DNA from: a virus
Virus record (IMG/VR): IMGVR_UViG_3300006078_000009
Coordinates: 1 to 24,820 of that record
Length of the DNA: 24,820 nt
Direction: 5' to 3' (one strand)
Shown: positions 9,638 to 15,402 of the stretch, one piece after another
Layout: each line of letters begins with the position of its first letter
How positions within the stretch are numbered: position 1 is the first letter of the stretch
Program-made: the position numbers and the translations under genes
The notes under the pieces: generated by a model
What the model was told of the DNA's origin: nothing
The model's database searches: none
What the model saw: only the letters and a program-made list of their open reading frames with translations

Positions 9638-10270
9638 ATGGGATTCTGGGCAGATGCCAAGAGAATGGCAAAATCTATTAAAAGAGACATCCAATATGGT
9701 GATGTTCTTGATCCTGATGAAGACGGAACATACGGACGTAAAGCTAAAAGAAAGGTTGAAGACTACTCAGTTGATGAGTTTTGGGATGCTTTTCAAGAGG
9801 CTGAAACAGGTAGTGTTGATGACCCTTGGATTAGGACTACAGCTAAAGATGCTCCAGGCGGATCTACTGCGTATGGACCAGTTCAACTAACCAGAAGTCT
9901 TGTTGCACAATATGCAAAAAATAAGCCTAAGATTTTAGAGGATGCTGGGCTAGTTGACTTTGCTGTAAAGTTCATGGATCAAGGTGATGAGTTTTTAAAT
10001 CACGGTAATAACAAAGGTAAGATTGACTTCTACAATAAAAGATATGATTATGGTGGCAAGGGTCATTTATATGGCGCTGAAGACCAGAAGAATTACTCTA
10101 AGCTAACAAAAACGCTCATGGGTGATCTATGGGAGATGTCTAAGAAAAAGAAAGACCCTGTAGAGAATTTAATTAAGTATTGGAGATGGGGTGAAAAAGA
10201 TGCTCCATCTAAGAGTCGTAACTCTGACCCTAGATACTTTAAAGAGTTCTATAGCAAGCTAAGAGGTTAA
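9638..10270 (+). CDS. Lysozyme / lytic transglycosylase-like muralytic protein
   Basis: The protein has 210 residues from the ATG at 9638; an in-frame GTG at 9620 would add six. The domain at about residues 45-100 has the lysozyme-fold pattern. A probable catalytic Glu56 lies in EAETGS, followed by PWIRTTAKD and the S-x-AYGPVQLT element (residues 76-85), equivalent to the GA-x-GLMQ motif of SLT enzymes. It should cut peptidoglycan, either from the virion at entry or as endolysin at lysis. There is no signal peptide, so release would need a holin or injection. It is the last gene of the late + operon, ending 4 bp into the 3' end of an opposing gene. The exact subfamily is uncertain. Confidence 0.6.
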   Translation: MGFWADAKRMAKSIKRDIQYGDVLDPDEDGTYGRKAKRKVEDYSVDEFWDAFQEAETGSVDDPWIRTTAKDAPGGSTAYGPVQLTRSLVAQYAKNKPKILEDAGLVDFAVKFMDQGDEFLNHGNNKGKIDFYNKRYDYGGKGHLYGAEDQKNYSKLTKTLMGDLWEMSKKKKDPVENLIKYWRWGEKDAPSKSRNSDPRYFKEFYSKLRG

Positions 10271-10434
10271 AGCCTTGGTTGTCTAATATCACCTGGCATA
10301 ACAACTTTCATTTCAGCGTTTAAGGCGAATAACTTAATCATTGCGCTACGACTTAACCCGTAGCGTTTTGCTTTTGCGTCTATGTAAGACAGATCGTCTT
10401 CACTTACTTTAATGTTGATTTGATGGGATGCCAT
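10267..10434 (-). CDS. Small ribbon-helix-helix (CopG/Arc-like) DNA-binding protein
   Basis: A 55-residue ORF. The sequence INIKVSEDDLSYIDAKAK then YGLSRSAMIKLFAL fits the RHH fold: an N-terminal beta-strand (residues 5-10), helix A (12-24), and a turn with G-x-S-R-S followed by helix B (28-40). Such dimers bind operators through the strand pair and often repress their own promoter. It is the most downstream convincing minus-strand gene, facing the end of the late operon and overlapping it by 4 bp. No clear Shine-Dalgarno precedes the ATG, so it may be weakly translated or leaderless. It may be a phage regulator or an antitoxin-like protein, but no toxin partner is visible. Confidence 0.65.
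   Translation of the reverse strand: MASHQINIKVSEDDLSYIDAKAKRYGLSRSAMIKLFALNAEMKVVMPGDIRQPRL
10344..10375 (+). terminator. Intrinsic terminator of the late operon
   Basis: A perfect 7-bp GC-rich stem CGCTACG / CGTAGCG with an 8-nt loop is followed by TTTTGCTTTT on the + strand, about 75 bases past the last late stop codon. It lies inside the coding part of the opposing ribbon-helix-helix gene. Confidence 0.65.
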
Positions 10435-10483
10435 TATAGTCTATAATTATTTGTAATGAATGCATTATACACTATCTATATAC

Positions 10484-10511
10484 TTGACTTTTGTATGACT
10501 TATGGTATATT
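10484..10511 (+). promoter_or_regulatory. Candidate sigma70 promoter in the convergent junction
   Basis: TTGACT (10484-10489), a 16-bp spacer and TATATT (10506-10511). It would start a + transcript near 10518 that runs into the 3' ends of the minus-strand early operon. No + strand gene follows, so any product would be a short or antisense RNA. Sequence match only. Confidence 0.35.
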
Positions 10512-10514
10512 TAA

Positions 10515-10575
10515 GGCGTGTGAGTAATCTCCTCAGATGTTTGTCTAAACCTTAGTTTTTTCATGCTCACACACC
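10515..10575. repeat. Imperfect inverted repeat in the convergent junction
   Basis: Arms at 10515-10526 and 10564-10575 pair with a perfect 7-bp core GTGTGAG / CTCACAC and extend to 12 bp with a mismatch and a wobble. The 37-base loop ends in TTAGTTTTTT on the + strand (10551-10560). It may be part of a small RNA or a two-way transcription block between the opposing operons. A 17-codon minus ORF fits inside (10511-10564) but is unsupported. Confidence 0.35.
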
Positions 10576-10581
10576 CTATTT

Positions 10582-10782
10582 CTACATTAGATTAGCGCTA
10601 ATAATAAACCCATCGTCTTTCTTTAGGCCTTGAACTTTATACTGCTTCTTTAATTCTTCAGTCTCTCTTTTTAAACATCTTCCTAGGTAATGCTCAAAAG
10701 CATCATCGTAGTTTGCTCCACCGCGTGAAGCTCTATCAGCGTAATCATTAGCTAGTTCTGTACATATTTCTGTCTTTGTCAT
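10582..10782 (-). CDS. Small charged unknown protein at the end of the early operon
   Basis: A 66-residue protein beginning MTKTEICTELANDYADRA, mostly helical and charged, with a K/E-rich centre (RETEELKKQYK). GAGG lies nine bases before ATG. It follows the RusA gene across a hairpin with a T-run (10806-10825), so it is probably expressed by read-through or at a reduced level. No membrane segment, zinc motif or known domain is visible. Confidence 0.55.
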   Translation of the reverse strand: MTKTEICTELANDYADRASRGGANYDDAFEHYLGRCLKRETEELKKQYKVQGLKKDDGFIISANLM

Positions 10783-10805
10783 TAAATTTCCTCAAATTTA
10801 GTTAT

Positions 10806-10825
10806 AAAAAAAGGCTGTTAAGCCT
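10806..10825 (-). terminator. Intrinsic terminator after the RusA gene
   Basis: Read on the minus strand: AGGCT-TAAC-AGCCT followed by seven T residues. It sits 18 bases past the RusA stop codon and before the 66-residue gene. The stem is only 5 bp, so it is likely to be partial and to attenuate the operon's last genes. Confidence 0.6.
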
Positions 10826-10842
10826 AATCCTCCCCCGAGTAT

Positions 10843-11235
10843 TTAGTCTTGAATTTCTAAGAACTCACATTCTATTCTTGGAAGTTCCGACCAATATATT
10901 CTTGCTCTAAGCATCACAATTTGCCGATCGTCTTCGTAGTATATACCATTTAAAGAATCTAGGATGGCCTTGCAGTAATTGTCTATATCCGCGTTATTGT
11001 CACAGAACTTGCCATTCTTCGACTCTTTCTTTTTCTTTGACCATGACTTTGGAATCTTGACAAAGAAGTCTAATTTCGCATATACGTTTCTCTTAAAGGG
11101 TATAAAGTATGTATTTCCCACCGCCATTTCCATATCAGACTTAAACTGAGTGTATTTCTTGGGATAGAACGTTGACCATCTTGTTACTCTAGGTCTTGCT
11201 GCCGGAACTGGGTTTACATAATATGTTACTTTCAT
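10843..11235 (-). CDS. rusA: RusA-family Holliday junction resolvase
   Basis: A 130-residue protein, close to the roughly 120 residues of E. coli RusA. The signature is clear: an N-terminal NPVPAARPR (residues 8-16), then NADIDNYCKAILDSLNG (81-97) and YEDDRQI (100-106). Asp83, Asp85, Lys89 and Asp102 or Asp103 correspond to the acidic metal site and catalytic lysine of RusA enzymes. The dimer cuts four-way junctions symmetrically, resolving recombination intermediates or debranching phage DNA before packaging. It overlaps the upstream gene by ATGA and stands at the end of the recombination/replication block with the Erf and SSB genes, which fits this role. Confidence 0.9.
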   Translation of the reverse strand: MKVTYYVNPVPAARPRVTRWSTFYPKKYTQFKSDMEMAVGNTYFIPFKRNVYAKLDFFVKIPKSWSKKKKESKNGKFCDNNADIDNYCKAILDSLNGIYYEDDRQIVMLRARIYWSELPRIECEFLEIQD

Positions 11236-11429
11236 GAGTGTGTTTCGTCCTCTCCTAAGTTGACTTCATTATTCAGATACATTAGATCTTGCAAGGCAAG
11301 CTCAAGCTTACCTCTAACCCACTGCTCTCTATCTGTCTTCGGAAACTCTAACTGCTCTTGTATCTCATCCAAGAATCCGACAATACAGTTTAACTTTTGC
11401 TTACACAACTCGTCATTGTGATACTTCAT
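11232..11429 (-). CDS. Small helical protein before RusA, unknown
   Basis: I start this gene at 11429 (MKYHNDELCKQ), giving 65 residues, because GGAG stands four bases before that ATG. The longer reading to 11501 would use sequence that codes for the upstream zinc protein in another frame. It is helical and acidic at the C-terminus (NEVNLGEDETHS). It overlaps the upstream gene by 17 bp and RusA by ATGA, so the three are translationally linked. Small helical proteins are common beside phage resolvases, but I do not recognise this family. Confidence 0.6.
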   Translation of the reverse strand: MKYHNDELCKQKLNCIVGFLDEIQEQLEFPKTDREQWVRGKLELALQDLMYLNNEVNLGEDETHS

Positions 11430-11559
11430 TCTTCTCCTTTTGCTTTTGCTTAGTGTGCCATTCAACCCTTCCACAACCACTATGAGCTTTATCACGGTCA
11501 ATCTTACACTCCCAAAAGTATGTTAGCTTAGTCATTATATTTCCACAGTTACAAATCAT
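11413..11559 (-). CDS. Small Cys-rich, probably zinc-binding protein
   Basis: A 48-residue protein from the ATG at 11559; an internal ATG at 11535 with GGAAATATA before it is possible but would lose two cysteines. Cys3 and Cys5 (CNC), Cys18 (FWEC), Cys29 (SGCG), His26 and His35 could form a zinc site, and the C-terminal tail is Lys-rich (KQKQKEKNE). It begins one base after the stop of the 149-residue gene, whose GGAG near its end could serve as the RBS. The tail overlaps the next gene in a different frame. It is probably a nucleic-acid-binding or partner protein in the replication block. Function unknown. Confidence 0.5.
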   Translation of the reverse strand: MICNCGNIMTKLTYFWECKIDRDKAHSGCGRVEWHTKQKQKEKNEVSQ

Positions 11560-11560
11560 G

Positions 11561-12010
11561 TTACCAAGGGTCTCCTATTACTTTTGTAATTTGTTTTGAA
11601 GTCCATCCTATTCCTCTGAAATACTCCCTTGAAATCCATTTGGTTGATGATGGTATGTCTTTTGAATTAAAAGTGTCGTAAAAGCATTCCTTGGCCTCAG
11701 GATTCGATTTATTCCAAATACCTGAGTAGTTGATTTGAACATCAGTAGATTGTGGTAGAAATTTAGTCACCATTACGTTATCTTGCTGTTTAATTAACTC
11801 AAGTAAAGCTTGAATACCATCTGCCGGTACTTTCGGGATAGCTTTCATAACTTTTGAGTGTTGATATAAGTTGTAATCCTGCTTCTCGCTCAAGAAAAAG
11901 TCGATTAGCTTAGTTGCCCAAATGTTCTTGACATTCATCTTGATCTTGTTGAATACGATAAGTTCTTCGACAATCTCATTAGCAAGTGTATTTACCTCTT
12001 CTTCATTCAT
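11561..12010 (-). CDS. Putative replication-block protein downstream of the O-like gene
   Basis: A 149-residue protein, ATGA-overlapped with the O-like replication gene upstream, which implies coupled expression. In lambda-type phages this position carries a helicase loader or a partner of the initiator, but I see no Walker motif or DnaC/P signature. The N-terminus is acidic and helical. The middle has KVPADGIQALLELIKQ, and the C-terminus has an aromatic stretch (KWISREYFRGIGWTS) that could be a small DNA-binding unit. The loader idea is an inference from order; plain hypothetical is the safe reading. Confidence 0.5.
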   Translation of the reverse strand: MNEEEVNTLANEIVEELIVFNKIKMNVKNIWATKLIDFFLSEKQDYNLYQHSKVMKAIPKVPADGIQALLELIKQQDNVMVTKFLPQSTDVQINYSGIWNKSNPEAKECFYDTFNSKDIPSSTKWISREYFRGIGWTSKQITKVIGDPW

Positions 12011-12678
12011 TGTGCCACCTTGTCTTGTAACTTCATGGCAATTAACGCTTTACGTGAGTCACTCATTCCGGCAAACGTACCTTTCTTGGCCGAAGCTACA
12101 CCAACTTGTATGTAGTCCTTGCGTAGATAGTTTCTGAAGCATGATTGTAAGTCTTGCCACTTCGCTGTTCGATTGAACATCTGATCTTTAAATGATTGGA
12201 TTAACTCAGCGCCTTGTGATTGAGTGACACCGGCGTACTTATCTCTAACAGCTTTTAATGATGCCTCGTTAGGTATGAAATTTTCTATTTGATCTTTCTT
12301 AGTATTAGTATTAGTAGTTATAGTATTAGTAGTTATAGTATTAGTATTAGTATTAGTAGGGTCGTCACGTAGTCGTAACGAGGCCGTACTACTCTTACCA
12401 AATAAACAGTCATCTGTTAATACACTGTTGCAGTTAGATAGAACACTAAGGTTCTTCTCAATAACAGCTTCTGATAGTCTTTCATACTGTGTCTGAGTAA
12501 TTTCAATAGTTTCGCTTACTGAGTTTTTACTAGCATTGTATCCAAAGAATAAAGTAAGCTTAAACGATAGCTTAGTAGTCTTATGGGTTAGTAAAGATTG
12601 AAGACTTGCTCCGGTATAGCTTTCTACATCATGCTTTGTGTGGTTGACAATTATGTTGTCAATTATATTAATCTCCAT
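12007..12678 (-). CDS. Lambda O / DnaT-like phage replication protein
   Basis: A 223-residue protein with two parts joined by a Thr/Asn repeat linker (residues about 107-127). The N-terminal part has winged-helix-like helix and strand alternation (SLLTHKTTKLSFKLTLFF, then VSETIEITQTQYERLSE). The C-terminal part has an AxxFKDQMFNRTAKWQDLQ-SCFRNYLR pattern (residues 160-186), the F..(10-12)..W..L...F..WLR arrangement of phage replication proteins and DnaT-type domains. It probably binds the origin and recruits the host helicase or primosome. The linker is encoded by AT-rich repeats with phased 10-11 bp repeats beside them, as in lambda where the origin lies inside O. GAGG precedes the ATG. Confidence 0.6.
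   Translation of the reverse strand: MEINIIDNIIVNHTKHDVESYTGASLQSLLTHKTTKLSFKLTLFFGYNASKNSVSETIEITQTQYERLSEAVIEKNLSVLSNCNSVLTDDCLFGKSSTASLRLRDDPTNTNTNTITTNTITTNTNTKKDQIENFIPNEASLKAVRDKYAGVTQSQGAELIQSFKDQMFNRTAKWQDLQSCFRNYLRKDYIQVGVASAKKGTFAGMSDSRKALIAMKLQDKVAQ
12300..12392. repeat. AT-rich tandem repeat plus phased GTCGTAACGA units inside the O-like gene
   Basis: Positions 12300-12358 are tandem TTAGTA / TAGTTA units on the + strand, encoding the Thr/Asn linker on the minus strand. Directly next to it, 12361-12392 holds three units at 11, 11 and 10 bp spacing: GTCGTCACGTA, GTCGTAACGAG, GCCGTACTAC. An initiator-site array beside an easily melted tract is the layout of an intragenic phage origin. 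Origin function is inferred. Confidence 0.5.
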
Positions 12679-12697
12679 GTTTCCTCATATAGTTTGT

Positions 12698-12778
12698 TTA
12701 ATTTGGTGGTTCTTCGCAGTGGTTATCTTTCATTAACACCCAAAACCGTAGTGTTGGATAATTAGTTTAAGTCTGCAT
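12698..12778 (-). pseudogene. Possible tiny gene with an in-frame ochre codon
   Basis: Read from the ATG at 12778, there are 27 codons beginning M-Q-T and then a TAA at codon 4. The same frame stays open for 22 more codons (TNYPTLRFWVLMKDNHCEEP and so on) to a second TAA. AAGGGGGAAG lies upstream on the minus strand. The open part looks protein-like, and a single CAA-to-TAA change would explain the break. It could also be chance sequence in a 132-bp gap between the double-HTH and O-like genes. Confidence 0.25.
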
Positions 12779-12810
12779 TATCAGTCGGACTTCCCCCTTG
12801 CCCTCTACTC

Positions 12811-13257
12811 TTAGCTTGCTCGCATAAGCAACGACCAATCAAAATCCTTTGAGTACATCATTCGGTCTTTATAGTAATTCTTAACCTCTTGTGCTTGGCT
12901 CTCAATAGGCACATAGCCTTTGATACCCTCAGGTCGCTTGCCCTTGCCAGGCTTCTTGGCAAGTTTTTCAACATCTGTTATGCCCTTAGCAAGTCTTGCA
13001 TTCATAGTTGAGTGGTTGATATTGAATCGCTCAGCTATCTGCCTTGCGCTCATCTTAGTACCATCAGATAACTCATAGTGTTTACTGTTATAAACAGAAT
13101 GGCGTGAAGACATTCTAGGTCTCATAACCATATCAACATCAGTAGATTTTTCCAAGCGGTATCTTGCCGCGGCATGGCAAATATTTAGTTTAGCTCCAAG
13201 ACTCATCGCAGTCCACGATGTGCCATTACTTAATATATACGTTTTCGGTGTGATCAT
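12811..13257 (-). CDS. Double helix-turn-helix DNA-binding protein
   Basis: A 148-residue protein made of two copies of the same unit. YILSNGTSWTAMSLGAKLN plus ICHAAARYRLEKSTDVD lies at about residues 7-42, and YELSDGTKMSARQIAERFN plus INHSTMNARLAKGITDVEKL at about 61-98. Each has a beta-hairpin (L-S-[ND]-G-T) and a helix-turn-helix, as in NUMOD/HTH modules of phage proteins. A basic linker (KKPGKGKRPEG) and a helical tail follow. No nuclease motif is visible. It may bind paired sites such as tandem repeats or the origin. GGGGGAG lies seven bases before the ATG, and it sits between SSB and the O-like gene. Confidence 0.65.
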   Translation of the reverse strand: MITPKTYILSNGTSWTAMSLGAKLNICHAAARYRLEKSTDVDMVMRPRMSSRHSVYNSKHYELSDGTKMSARQIAERFNINHSTMNARLAKGITDVEKLAKKPGKGKRPEGIKGYVPIESQAQEVKNYYKDRMMYSKDFDWSLLMRAS

Positions 13258-13276
13258 TATCTCTCCCCCTTAGTAG

Positions 13277-13591
13277 TTAAAACGGGATTGGATCGTCAAA
13301 GTTATCTTGCGGAGTAACTTCAGTAGTTGGTGTTGGAGTTGGTGTTGGAGATTGTGTTGATCCGCTATTAAAGAAGACTTTGCAGTTTCCAAGAATAGGT
13401 GTTTTTACTCCCGATTCCCTCTCTTCTTTAGAAGTTGATTGACTGATAAAACCGTTTTGATCGTATTGATCCGGATTATCTGTGTCAATGAACGTTGTTA
13501 CGTCCATGTAAACGCCTTTCTTGCCTTTGAATAATCTTGCCTTATCGATTTTTGATACATCGATGCTAATATTAATACCTATTTTGCTCAC
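13277..13591 (-). CDS. ssb: Phage single-stranded DNA-binding protein
   Basis: A 104-residue protein. The N-terminal part (residues 1-75) has the strand pattern of a small OB-fold: INISIDVSKIDKARLFKGKK, GVYMDVTTFID, GFISQSTSKEERESGVKTP, ILGNCKVFF. A Pro/Thr repeat linker follows (residues about 80-90). The C-terminus is FDDPIPF (residues 98-104), matching the DDIPF tip by which bacterial SSBs recruit host replication and repair enzymes. It begins at a GTG with GGAG seven bases before it, next to the Erf annealase gene. It should coat single-stranded phage DNA in replication and recombination. Confidence 0.75.
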   Translation of the reverse strand: MSKIGINISIDVSKIDKARLFKGKKGVYMDVTTFIDTDNPDQYDQNGFISQSTSKEERESGVKTPILGNCKVFFNSGSTQSPTPTPTPTTEVTPQDNFDDPIPF

Positions 13592-13701
13592 TTTCTTACT
13601 CCTTTATTATAATTTGGTAGCTACTTACGGTAGCAACTCGCACAATAAGTCGTTTAACGAGGTCATGGAGTAACCCCGAATAAGCATTGTGATCAGCTTA
13701 A

Positions 13702-14295
13702 TTACATTCCATCACCATTGTTAGGCTCAAAAAGTTGCGAGTAGTAATCGCACACTTGGATAAATCCATTCTTTTTTGCGTAGTCAAAAACATCTGAAGC
13801 CGTATCAAAGTCTTCCTCTCTCTTTGCTCTGTCTAATACTTCTTTGGCTGAGTTGATGCGCTCGTTATGCTCTTGTGTAGCTGTCAAAGGCTTGCTCTTT
13901 CCAACAGCAACATTGCCGTCATCGTCTATGGATTCCAGTCCAAACAGAGTTACTAAACTGTAGCGTCTAGAATACGTTATCGCTCCGCCGAGTTTCTGCA
14001 TATCAGCACTAGGGATAATAAGTTGCATCTTTGATACAATCTTGTCTTCCGGATTGGCTATGTTTACAATCTCTGTAACTAATACGTTTACGTTATCAGT
14101 GCCATCAGTGCGATCTACATATTGAACGTATATTAAGTTGCATTCAACTAAGGCCGGAGCGAGCGTATCCATGACCGAATTTAGATCAGCGTAATTACTT
14201 TTAAAGAAAGGGTTTTTGGCCGTCTTCTTTACACCACTAACCATGCCTCTAACCATAGCCAACCTTTCATAGACGTTTAATTCTTTTGCTTCCAT
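13702..14295 (-). CDS. erf: Erf-family single-strand annealing recombinase
   Basis: A 197-residue protein with the ERF signature. There is an N-terminal helix, then KNPFFKSNYADLNSVMDTL (residues 28-46), strands IYVQYVD and VLVTEIVN, then KLGGAITYSRRYSLVTLFGL (101-120) and IDDDGNVA. Known Erf proteins form rings, pair complementary single strands and circularise or recombine phage DNA. The C-terminal 60 residues are charged helices with a variable end. GGAG stands before the ATG, which overlaps the preceding TAA. The SSB gene lies downstream after a 110-bp gap, and RusA completes the pathway. Confidence 0.88.
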   Translation of the reverse strand: MEAKELNVYERLAMVRGMVSGVKKTAKNPFFKSNYADLNSVMDTLAPALVECNLIYVQYVDRTDGTDNVNVLVTEIVNIANPEDKIVSKMQLIIPSADMQKLGGAITYSRRYSLVTLFGLESIDDDGNVAVGKSKPLTATQEHNERINSAKEVLDRAKREEDFDTASDVFDYAKKNGFIQVCDYYSQLFEPNNGDGM

Positions 14296-14465
14296 TATCT
14301 TTCTCCTTTAATTTCTTCTGCATAAATGCCACCCGTTTCATAATACCCTAGCATAAATGAAGCTAGTTCTGCCGGGCTACCGCAAACCCAGGTCTTTTGT
14401 TTCTTTTGAAACTCTACCTCAGTTATGATAAATCCATTTTCTGTTTGCTTTACTTTTAAACTCAT
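14295..14465 (-). CDS. Small beta-rich protein before Erf, unknown
   Basis: A 56-residue protein. It starts in an ATGA overlap with the upstream gene and ends in a TAATG overlap with Erf, so it is firmly embedded in the operon. It has a predicted beta-hairpin (VKQTENGFIITEVEFQ), a Trp-Val-Cys segment and a helix PAELASFMLGYY. The end carries the Erf ribosome-binding site (KGER encoded by AAAGGAGAAAGA). No family recognised. Its size and pattern resemble the small proteins at 15403 and 16368, possibly distant relatives. Confidence 0.6.
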   Translation of the reverse strand: MSLKVKQTENGFIITEVEFQKKQKTWVCGSPAELASFMLGYYETGGIYAEEIKGER

Positions 14466-14719
14466 AATTGCTCGCCTATTTTTTCAAAAATCATATCGTA
14501 TTGGTATTGTAATTTGCGTATATGTTCATCTTTACGCTTGATTATCTCTAGGTAATTAATACGATGGTCATCTACTAACACATACTCTATCTCGTCATCA
14601 TCAGTTCGCACAGACTCTGGAGAGTGTTTGCATAGATACTCATAGATAAAGTCATCATCAATGTTGGTAGCGTGACTGCCATTTACATAAATTTCTATTA
14701 CATCGCTATGTATATTCAT
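14462..14719 (-). CDS. Small acidic protein, unknown
   Basis: An 85-residue protein from the ATG at 14719; a GTG three bases earlier is an alternative start. It is acidic, with D/E clusters (NIDDDFIYEY, TDDDEIEYVLVDD) and a C-terminal helix with a heptad look (IKRKDEHIRKLQYQYDMIFEKI). It shares bases with the stop of the upstream gene and with the start of the next. No membrane segment or known motif is visible. Small acidic early phage proteins often inhibit host enzymes, but nothing here supports a specific target. Confidence 0.55.
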   Translation of the reverse strand: MNIHSDVIEIYVNGSHATNIDDDFIYEYLCKHSPESVRTDDDEIEYVLVDDHRINYLEIIKRKDEHIRKLQYQYDMIFEKIGEQL

Positions 14720-14913
14720 CACTCGCCACTTATGTCTTTGCGTATTGCGTTTGTGAGTTTATCCATTTCTTTAGCAAACTCCGGATCAGCCATGCAAGAC
14801 TTAACGTAATTTGCATAATCAGAGTAATCCGGTTCAAGGCTTTGGTCGGGTATTACTCCTCCCATCGCCTCTACATTTTGTCGATCAATATCAAGGTTAG
14901 AAAAATATCCCAT
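14719..14913 (-). CDS. Small protein, unknown
   Basis: A 64-residue protein (MGYFSNLDIDRQ...). GGGGAGG, which lies within the last codons of the upstream gene, precedes the start. The C-terminal half (ADPEFAKEMDKLTNAIRKDI) is a charged helix. The N-terminal half contains a Tyr/Asp-rich stretch (DYSDYANYVKSC). No recognisable domain. It is part of the coupled run of small minus-strand genes. Confidence 0.55.
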   Translation of the reverse strand: MGYFSNLDIDRQNVEAMGGVIPDQSLEPDYSDYANYVKSCMADPEFAKEMDKLTNAIRKDISGE

Positions 14914-14915
14914 AA

Positions 14916-15146
14916 TTATTTACCTCCCCATATAGATTTGGCAATAGTCTTGTTAGATTCGGCTTGTCTTTGAATAAACAATAGTTGGCCACCTAACTCT
15001 ATAGCTTGTGCGGTTGGCAAGTGTCGTACTTGATCCCAAATGTCCTTGGGTAAGTGCGCGCAAGCATCTACTTTGTCGTGATATTGATCGTCCGCTCTCT
15101 GATCCATTGCATCAAAATCCGGCTCTTGGTCTTCGTAATCTTTCAT
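14916..15146 (-). CDS. Small acidic N-terminus protein, unknown
   Basis: A 76-residue protein with an acidic first third (MKDYEDQEPDFDAMDQRADD) and a helical remainder (AIELGGQLLFIQRQAESNKT). The last codons TGG-GGA-GGT encode WGGK and at the same time supply the ribosome-binding site for the next gene. GAGGAG precedes its own ATG and overlaps the end of the small membrane-protein gene upstream. Function unknown. Confidence 0.55.
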   Translation of the reverse strand: MKDYEDQEPDFDAMDQRADDQYHDKVDACAHLPKDIWDQVRHLPTAQAIELGGQLLFIQRQAESNKTIAKSIWGGK

Positions 15147-15148
15147 AT

Positions 15149-15304
15149 TTATCTCCTCGATAATAGAATTTGTTTTAGTATTGAGTATCTGATTATACTC
15201 TTTTTATACTCTACTTGTGATCTTTTATAATCCGTGTAGAGTAGGCAGTAAAAGGCTTGTATGGCTATGAATAGTAAAACAAGCGTAATTAGTGTAGAGT
15301 TCAT
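15149..15304 (-). CDS. Small single-span membrane protein
   Basis: I choose the ATG at 15304, giving 51 residues. The longer reading to 15364 runs back across the stop of the neighbouring 25-residue gene. Residues about 3-23 (STLITLVLLFIAIQAFYCLLY) are one strongly hydrophobic segment, followed by a basic cytoplasmic-type tail (DYKRSQVEYKKSIIRYSILKQ, ending SRR). By the positive-inside rule the N-terminus would face out. It could be a holin-like or superinfection-exclusion protein, but early-operon placement argues against a simple lysis role. No strong RBS is visible at this start. Confidence 0.45.
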   Translation of the reverse strand: MNSTLITLVLLFIAIQAFYCLLYTDYKRSQVEYKKSIIRYSILKQILLSRR

Positions 15305-15311
15305 GTTAGTG

Positions 15312-15389
15312 TTATTGAAGTAGATAGGTAAGCTTGTAAGCCATATACATGATCGTAATTCCAACTATAAGTTCTAACAATTCGTTCAT
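15312..15389 (-). CDS. Very small membrane protein (25 residues)
   Basis: The ORF MNELLELIVGITIMYMAYKL plus TYLLQ is nearly all one hydrophobic helix. It is well supported by AGAGGGGGAAAGC directly before the ATG, one of the best ribosome-binding sites in the window. It lies just upstream of the 51-residue membrane protein, so the two may work as a pair in the inner membrane. No known family. Confidence 0.5.
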   Translation of the reverse strand: MNELLELIVGITIMYMAYKLTYLLQ

Positions 15390-15402
15390 GCTTTCCCCCT
15401 CT

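Noticed and set aside
9654-9890. Second-frame ORF inside the lysozyme-like gene
   Set aside because: It overlaps the motif-bearing frame completely and has no recognisable features.
10511-10564. 17-residue minus-strand ORF MKKLRFRQTSEEITHTP
   Set aside because: Too short, with only a distant AGGG upstream; better explained as part of the inverted repeat.
13625-13687. 20-residue minus-strand ORF between SSB and Erf
   Set aside because: No ribosome-binding site and no recognisable sequence; the 110-bp gap shows only a weak 5-bp hairpin.
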